A DNA stretch of 64,000 nucleotides from Ovis canadensis. Its lineage: Eukaryota > Chordata > Mammalia > Artiodactyla > Bovidae. The first letter of the stretch is position 1; each line of letters starts with the position of its first letter. The DNA lies in NCBI RefSeq assembly GCF_042477335.2, contig NC_091262.1, positions 71,410,001 through 71,474,000 on the forward strand, in the 5' to 3' direction. The notes beneath the pieces are model-generated. The model searched no databases, had not been told where the DNA came from, and was given only the letters and a program-made list of their open reading frames with translations. Below, in pieces: positions 58,701-64,000 of this stretch. The position numbers and the translations under genes were made by a program.

Positions 58701-59248
58701 TCATGCTCTTTCTGAAGCCTTCTTGGGTTCTCTAGGTTTGCAATAGTTACAGAGAAGCCTAGGGTCATTCCTTCTACTCTTTAATAAGAATGTTTGTCTG
58801 TCTAACCTCCCACAGAGTTCCACAAGAACAGGAACTGAGTCGCATTCACGTCATTCTTTCTCCAGAGTTCAGCCCAGTGACTGGCACAGGGCCGTAGGCG
58901 TTCAGTACGTTTTTTGTGTGACATAAATGAAAAGAGAATCGTCAAAAGCAGTCCTGCTAAATGAGTCCAGGTACAGCCCAAATTTCTCCGGGCGCCCCTG
59001 CCCGCCCTCCTGTCGCTCGCTGAACCGTCTCAAAGCTCACCGTCCAAGGCCTCGTCGGGAGCCGCCGTCCCCCGGTCCTGTGCTTCCGGCTGTACCTGAG
59101 AGCCGAAGAGCTCAGTCACCAGCTCCCTCATCTGAGCCACACCGGACAACAAGCTCTGGAAAGGGTCGGTGACGCCCGGCGCCTCACAAGGCACCCGCAG
59201 CTGCTGTCGCTGCCCTTCCAGTCCGACGTACTCGCCCAACAGCTCCAT
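52629..59248 (-). CDS. GON7: GON7 (C14orf142), KEOPS complex subunit, complete, two exons
   Basis: Small, largely disordered subunit of the KEOPS complex (with LAGE3, OSGEP, TP53RK, TPRKB), which makes t6A at position 37 of ANN-decoding tRNAs. The CDS on the minus strand is 59248-59041 joined to 52720-52629, giving 99 residues (human about 100). Exon 1 starts [19 protein letters not shown] and carries the conserved [13 protein letters not shown] core. Exon 2 gives the acidic tail [11 protein letters not shown] and ends SAKRQKPS. The donor (GTGAGC after 59041) and acceptor (AAAAG before 52720) keep the frame and restore the human-like LDGDDEDD junction. The 6.3-kb intron is swollen by two BovB elements, SINEs and an old L1. 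Possible polyadenylation signals on this strand lie at 52011-52006 (inside a SINE) and 50341-50336. The start codon lies 254 bp from that of UBR7. Confidence 0.95.
53083..53330 (+). mobile_element. Bov-tA SINE
   Basis: Forward copy whose first part repeats GGTCGGGAAGATC...CCCACTCCAGTATTC before the head, so it contains a partial duplication. Confidence 0.85.
53361..54232 (+). mobile_element. BovB LINE, 3' third
   Basis: Carries the RT YADD region (ATATGCAGATGACACCACCC near 53466), SRDITL and [14 protein letters not shown] pieces, and an ACAACAACAA end. The frame is multiply broken. Confidence 0.9.
55112..55242 (-). mobile_element. CHR SINE
   Basis: GGGCTGCACCACAGGGCACG to TGGAGCGCCAGGTAAGTCC. 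Confidence 0.85.
55243..55619. other. Unique GON7 intron sequence
   Basis: Nothing recognised. Confidence 0.3.
55620..58412 (+). mobile_element. Near full-length BovB (RTE) LINE in the GON7 intron
   Basis: About 2.8 kb of a roughly 3.2-kb element, in order: 5' region (AATGAAGCTGCAAGCCATGC); APE-type endonuclease with [14 protein letters not shown] near 56401; RT with [15 protein letters not shown] (about 57426), QIGKGV-like and a decayed YADD region; C-terminal domain; 3' tail ending in CAACAACAACAA. Internal deletions and many stops make it inactive. It lies antisense to GON7. Confidence 0.9.
58590..58920 (+). mobile_element. L2 LINE 3' end
   Basis: ATCCTTCTAAGCCCAGCTTA, CCACAAGAACAGGAACTGAG and CAGTGACTGGCACAGGGCC are L2-like. 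Confidence 0.75.
59041..59248 (-). CDS. GON7: GON7 exon 1
   Basis: Encodes residues 1-69 plus the first base of codon 70. The donor GTGAGC lies immediately after it on the minus strand. It is embedded in the shared CpG island. Confidence 0.94.
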
Positions 59249-59502
59249 AGCGACCGCTACGCTTCAGGAGCGCGCCACAGTGAGTCGCCACCGGAAACGG
59301 AAACCAGCCCGCCGCGGGCGCAGGCGCGGAGAAGGGAGAGGCCTGACTTCCGTTTGTCGGAAGTCGCTCCTCCCCCTTCCTTCGCTCCCTGTCTTTGGGA
59401 TTGGTGTCTGGCACCGAGGCCCCGCCTCCTCCGGCCCCGCCCCTCGCGGACGCTTTTCCCGCCTCCGCCGGGGCCGGTCGGCGGTCCTGGTGACAGTTGA
59501 GG

Positions 59503-59652
59503 ATGGCCGGAGCTGAGGAGCCAGCTGGGCGACAGTCGGAGTTGGAGCCCGTGGTATCGTTGGTCGATGTACTTGAGGAGGACGAGGAGCTGGAGAATGA
59601 GGCTTGCGCCGTCCTGGGCGGCAGTGACTCGGAGAAGTGCTCCTACTCGCAG
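59503..59652 (+). CDS. UBR7: UBR7 coding exon 1
   Basis: Fifty codons, from MAGAEEPAGRQSELEPV to SEKCSYSQ. It ends on CAG followed by the donor GTGGGC. It lies in the CpG island. Confidence 0.94.
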
Positions 59653-62600
59653 GTGGGCGCGCGGCTCGGCCCTCGCCTCCGCTGAACCTCCCTTTCCCCA
59701 CCGCCTTACCCTCTCTCTTCCCGCCGGCCGCGGCCGGCCCCCTGTGGTGGTCCAGCGCAGCTGTTGGTCGTAGGCTTCCCCATCCCAGGCCCAGGTGCCC
59801 TTTTACACTTAGTCTTCTGGGCCCCTTCTAACCTGTGGCCAGCAGGACGCCCCTCCTTTCTCGATTTTCCTCTGTCAGGCCCCCGACGTTTCTACGGTTT
59901 TGGCCCCAGAGCAGCTGCTCTTTCCTTCCTTCCTCGCCTCTTCTCTGTGCCCCGGCCGCTTTTCACCAAACCAACCCCGTGACCTTTCACATCCTGAGTA
60001 TCTTTGTCCATACTTTTCCCATCCTCAGAGTATTTGCTGGGTACTAAACGGAAGAGTCAAATAATTAAAGGAGAGAGCTCTGGGTTTGAAAATCTCTCCG
60101 CGTAGGCTGGACTCCTGGACAGCTGGTTCCTCTGCAGTTTAGTTTGACAGGTGCTAGCTGGTTTTTTTTTTTTTTGGCGAGAGGAAGCAAGTACCACGTC
60201 TCTCTGCAGTCGGCCCTCCAGGGGCATAGACCGGAACCCGAACAGCTGGTGGCACTGGCAAAGGAAAGGAGGGGAGGAGAGATGGCATTCGGAAGATGGT
60301 GGGAACAAGGACTGGAGGGGGTGTGACGTAGTGTTTGGTGACTCATTCTATGTTTCTAGGTTCAAAAATGGAGAAAGGTGGGTAGAAGAAAACTAATGAG
60401 AGATGGTACTTGATAGGAAGAAGGTTATCTTCCAGGCAGGTGGAGTGGAACATTGCAGGATGGGGAGAGAGACATGGGGTCTTTACGTGGTGTGGCTTGA
60501 GATCACAATACCAGTTGTTATCAATGACCAGTTGAGTTTACACTGCAAAGTGGTTAGATTTTTTTTTTTTTAATACACCTGGCTTCAGAGGTATTTAATG
60601 TTGGCTGATATTTTAAAACCTTTGGTCGCCACTGGAACAACTTTTTCTCTGTTTGCCTTTTTTTAAAAAGCCTGTAAGTTATTTTTGAAACGTAGTTAGA
60701 TTTTTAAAACAGACTTCCTTAAAAAATTTTTTTGTATTGTTGTAAAATATGTGGAAAAGTGCAGAAACCATGTATAAGTCTTGGGAAAGCAAAACTGAAA
60801 ACACCTGCAGGTACATACCACACAGATCAAGAAATAGAACATTACCAGCATCACAGAAGCTTTCCTGGGACTCCCTTCTTCTCAGAAGATGGCAGCCATT
60901 ATCAGGATTTGCTTTTCTCTCGACTTTTTATTTTGAAATGTTTAAAGTCTACAGTTAAAATGAAAAAATAATATTATGAACACCTGTGTACCTTCACATA
61001 TATTCACTTTTTAATATTTTACCACATTTGTTTTATCTTTTACTTCTTCACTGTAATATACTTTGTTTTTGTTTCCTGAACCAGTTGAAAATAAATTTCA
61101 GACCATGACACTTCAACTCTAAATATGTCAGCATACATCTTAAAATCAAAGGGATTCATTTAATGCACTGGTTTTCTCTTTGGTGGAATCACAAGCATTT
61201 TCCAAAATTAAAGTATGATTATTCCTTACATAAGCTTACACACATTCTCCTGTATTTTCATGTGTTAAAATAGTTAAGCAGACCGGTTTATTCACAGCTG
61301 ACTAAAAATGTTAACTTCTATCACTTTGAGAAAAAGTTATATGAAACGTGTATGAAACCTGCAACAGTGTTTTGGTATTCTATTGTATATGCTTTTTTAT
61401 TAGTCTCAGTGGCTTTTACAGGAAGATCTTGACCCCAGATCATCTGATTTCAGTTATTTCTCAGATCATAGTGTGGGCATTAGGTTGCTCTGCCAGTGTT
61501 TCATCAGTTTCCGGTCTTTTTCCATTTTGGGGCTGTCTTTAGGGTTCAGTAAAGAGACAAGCACTGTATGCCTGCAGTACCTGCACTCCAGAGGGAGAAG
61601 AACCGGCAGGAATTTGCCTGGCTTGCAGTTACGAATGTCATGGAAGTCATAAACTATTTGAGCTGTACACGAAAAGGTAAACTGGTCAGAGATTGATGCT
61701 GGATGCTTTTCAAATGTTTAGATTCTTTTCCAGTTGCACTTTTTTTCTTAATCATGTTTTTGCATTCAAAGTAGTTGTGCCCTGGTAAAATTTAATGCAA
61801 CTGTTTTATATAATGTGATCGGAAAGAACAGTTTTTCCAGGGGACCTTTTAAAATATAATTATGAGGCAAACTCAGACTACTCCTGCTATCCTTCCACTG
61901 TTTTATGTGTGTGTGTGAGATACAGATATTTGTCTTTATGCATGTTAATTTCTTGGAGAAGGAAATGGCAATCCACTCCAGTATTCTTATCTGGAGAATT
62001 CCATGGACAGGGGAGCCTGGTGGGCTACGGTCCGTGGGATCACAAAGAGTCAGACATGACTGGGCACACAGCACACACATGTTAATTTATAGAATTATTA
62101 AATCTTTTATTGTAATATGCTTGGGAAAATTGCGGATTGGATACATGAACAACAACCAAGTCCAATTTTTAGATCCTAGAAGCTAATTGAAAGGGAAGAG
62201 GCTATGATATGAATGTAGTCTTTAGACTTAGAAGAAAAATTAAAATTGGCTCTTCCTCCTTTCTTTCAGAAATTTTTGTTGTGATTGTGGAAACAGCAAG
62301 TTTAAAAATTTGGAATGCAAATTGTTTCCTGTAAGTAACCACAGTAAACGATAAATGCATAGAAAGTAGCTAAGATTTGTATTTGTCCTAGGGGATAAAA
62401 CCAAGAATTTTCAAAAAGGAAGTTCTATGCTTCTTTGCCAATGGGCAAATCAATGTTAGACTGTACCCCAGTTTTTTATTTGTTGGAAAGCTAAGTAACC
62501 TGTTCAGAGCCTACCTATAGATTGTAATTAATATGAAAGGTTTTGGGGGTAGTGTTCTAAAGTGATTCAGGTTCAGTTGTGTTGATTGTGCTCATGCTCT

Positions 62601-63504
62601 AAGGCTTTTTAAAGAAAAGGGTATGACTTTTAAAACAATAAATAAAACTGGGCAATAATGAGCATGGGCTTTTGCAAAAGTTTTTCACTGCTTTTTGGAT
62701 AATAAAGACTATCTTCTACAATAACTTAAGTGAAATACCAAAAATGAAACAGAAAATAAGGGACTTTACAGTGTGTGAAGTCGCTCAGTCGTATCCGACT
62801 CTTTGTGACCCCATGGACTATAGGCTTCTCCGTCCATGGGATTTTCCAGGCAAGAATACTGGAGTGGGATGCCATTTCCTTCTCCAGAGGATCTTACCCA
62901 CACAGGGATTGAACCTGGGTCTCCCGCATTGTAAGCAGATGCTTTACCGTCTGAGCCACCAGGGAGGTCACTTTACAGTATTCAGTCCTAATTGCTAAAG
63001 TTGTCATGCTCTTTCCCTCCTTCAAAGATTATTTTTAGATAACTTCTTTGCCTACTTTTCAGCTCCTAGTAATTTGGGGGCTTTGACTATCATAGCTGGG
63101 CATTAAGAAATATTTTGAAATTCTAGACCAGTGTCAGCTTCCATAGGTTGATAGTTAATATTTATGATTCATTCTCCCCCGATTGGTACAAAGAAGGTAT
63201 AGAAAATAAATTTTATTTTTCCCTTGTATCCTGGAGAAAGTATTACTTATAAAGTAATAAATTTTTTCCTTTGTACTTTGAAGACTAGCTTCCAGGGGAG
63301 GGAGGGGGTACAGATATTTAGTGCACAAATTTATTGAATGCATAAATTCCATGATGCATGAAATTATAAAGTTAGGCCATGTTTTATATTGAAATTAATA
63401 TCTTTCAGGACAAAGCAAAAATAAATTCTGGCAATAAGTACAATGACAACTTTTTTGGATTGTACTGCATTTGCAAGAGACCTTACCCTGATCCTGAAGA
63501 TGAG
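59503..63504 (+). CDS. UBR7: UBR7, UBR-box/PHD E3 ubiquitin ligase, 5' part (four coding exons, runs off the window)
   Basis: Nuclear N-recognin-family ligase reported to monoubiquitinate histone H2B Lys120. The visible coding exons are 59503-59652, 61543-61676, 62270-62330 and 63409-63504. All have GT/AG borders and together encode 147 residues in frame, about a third of the roughly 425-residue human protein. The acidic N-terminus (VDVLEEDEELENE) precedes the UBR box at about residues 44-116, with Cys46, 61, 64, 75, 78, 82, 99, 101, 111 and His83, 86 visible as candidate zinc ligands. The fourth exon opens the PHD finger (YCICKRPYPDPEDE). ATG 59503 is preferred over the in-frame ATG at 59497 because it gives the human-like MAGAE start. 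Residue 98 is Cys where I recall Arg in human (F-R-C-D-C-G). The remaining exons lie beyond 64000. Confidence 0.95.
59721..60724 (+). other. UBR7 intron 1, first part
   Basis: The GC-rich 5' end grades into ordinary DNA. Two poly(T) runs are present (about 60162-60176 and 60559-60571). No other exon is seen, and several overlapping open frames near the island are fortuitous. Confidence 0.5.
60725..61262. mobile_element. Old L1M-like relic in UBR7 intron 1
   Basis: GTGGAAAAGTGCAGAAACCA and TTTAATATTTTACCACATTT resemble the relic at 11400-12205, so both come from the same old family. Confidence 0.5.
61543..61676 (+). CDS. UBR7: UBR7 coding exon 2 (UBR-box zinc finger)
   Basis: Encodes GSVKRQALYACSTCTPEGEE through HGSHKLFELYTKR. 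The acceptor TCTTTAG precedes it and GTAAAC follows. The exon length of 134 nt leaves two bases of codon 95. Confidence 0.94.
61956..62078 (+). mobile_element. Bov-A SINE fragment in UBR7 intron 2
   Basis: AATGGCAATCCACTCCAGTA to CACAAAGAGTCAGACATGAC, without the tRNA head. Confidence 0.87.
62270..62330 (+). CDS. UBR7: UBR7 coding exon 3
   Basis: A 61-nt exon that completes Arg95 and encodes NFCCDCGNSKFKNLECKLFP. The acceptor is TTTCTTTCAG and the donor GTAAGT. It is too short to appear as an ORF. Confidence 0.93.
62331..62769 (+). other. UBR7 intron 3, unique part
   Basis: No further exon recognised. Confidence 0.4.
62770..62970 (-). mobile_element. Bov-tA SINE in UBR7 intron 3
   Basis: Reverse copy: AAGTCGCTCAGTCGTATCCG to TGAGCCACCAGGGAGG. 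Confidence 0.9.
62971..63408 (+). other. UBR7 intron 3, 3' part
   Basis: AT-rich and unique. It ends in the exon 4 acceptor. Confidence 0.4.
63409..63504 (+). CDS. UBR7: UBR7 coding exon 4 (start of PHD finger)
   Basis: Encodes DKAKINSGNKYNDNFFGLYC and then ICKRPYPDPEDE, in phase 0 at both ends. The acceptor is ATCTTTCAG and the donor GTAAGA. The open frame past the donor to 63654 is intron read-through. Confidence 0.94.
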
Positions 63505-64000
63505 GTAAGAGATTTGGAGGTCAGCACCAGGACTGTGTCATCTCCAGCCTTCACTTCCCAGCCTCTTGTCATATTTGGCCCTTTAGCTGTTCAGCAGGGA
63601 TTTGGGGATTGTGAAAGTATTCTAGATTTATCCCTTCTTATGACTCTGACCTGAAGCTACAAGTAGTACAGAGCCCAACTATTTTTCTCTTTCTTACATC
63701 ATGAGAAATTCTGGACAGGACTTTATCAAGGCCAGAACTTTTTTCCTTCTCCCCTCTCTTTGCCTGTTTGCTCCTTTTCTCTGAATAATTTCCAGAAAAT
63801 GACCTTCAACTTCTCGCATTCCTGCAGGGAAAGAAAATAGGGTGCACAAACTGGATTCTCTTGAAAACTTCAATTAGAGGTGTATGCAAAATTTTAAAAG
63901 AATTGTTGTTCTTCCTCATTCCTGTACCTTCTTACCTCCCAGACATAACCACTGTTAACACTTTTGGTGTATATATTTTTAGACCTTTTTCTGTGCACAT
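63505..64000 (+). other. UBR7 intron 4 (partial)
   Basis: The end (about 63900-64000, CCACTGTTAACACTTTTGGT) starts an old L1M-like piece similar to 27990. No exon 5 is seen before the window ends. Confidence 0.45.

Larger units (their letters stand above)
58985..59720. promoter_or_regulatory. Bidirectional CpG island promoter of GON7 and UBR7
   Basis: The start codons of the divergent genes are separated by 59249-59502. That interval holds an inverted ETS pair GACTTCCG / CGGAAGTC (59345-59352 and 59358-59365), a CCAAT box on the minus strand (59400-59404), GC boxes at about 59418-59445 and an E2F-like TTTCCCGC (59455-59462). No TATA box is seen, as is usual for such promoters. Confidence 0.85.

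Noticed and set aside
1-64000. CRISPR array, prophage or prokaryotic operon
   Set aside because: The repeats are dispersed eukaryotic transposons and the genes have GT/AG introns. There is no regularly spaced repeat array.

Overview
This is nuclear DNA from a ruminant, most likely a bovid (cattle, bison, yak, buffalo, sheep or goat). The evidence is the very dense load of ruminant-lineage repeats: BovB (RTE-type) LINE pieces, Bov-tA/Bov-A SINEs, cetartiodactyl CHR-type tRNA SINEs and L1_BT-like tails, over an older mammalian layer of MIR, L2, L1M-like and ERVL-MaLR relics. I cannot separate the bovid genera by eye.

The host genes all lie in the right-hand part. Their order matches human 14q32.12: a decayed MOAP1 on the minus strand (38963-39922), LYSET/TMEM251 on the plus strand (CDS 41066-41145 and 41567-41978), GON7/C14orf142 on the minus strand (exon 1 at 59041-59248, exon 2 at 52629-52720), and the first four coding exons of UBR7 on the plus strand (59503-63504, running off the window). 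I assigned the genes by aligning exon translations with the human proteins as I remember them, and by finding GT/AG borders that keep the frame.

The left 38 kb (1-38300) shows no host protein-coding gene that I can recognise. It is a mosaic of SINE, LINE and LTR relics, with unique stretches of a few hundred bases between them, one U6 snRNA retropseudogene (4057-4161) and an unexplained candidate 3'-terminal exon (20600-21290). Several nests are readable: an L1 hit by two Bov-tA copies (18480-20230), and an L1 holding a CHR SINE that itself holds a BovB (32918-33955).

Two CpG islands mark promoters. The first (about 40040-40975) serves LYSET and, ancestrally, MOAP1. The second (about 58985-59720) is a compact bidirectional promoter, with only 254 bp between the GON7 and UBR7 start codons. 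Both contain a perfect inverted pair of ETS-type GGAA cores. The genes are unrelated in function: LYSET supports mannose-6-phosphate tagging of lysosomal enzymes in the Golgi, GON7 belongs to the KEOPS tRNA t6A complex, and UBR7 is a nuclear UBR-box/PHD ubiquitin ligase. Their grouping is conserved synteny and promoter sharing, not a pathway. I found no CRISPR array, prokaryotic gene or clearly novel coding system.
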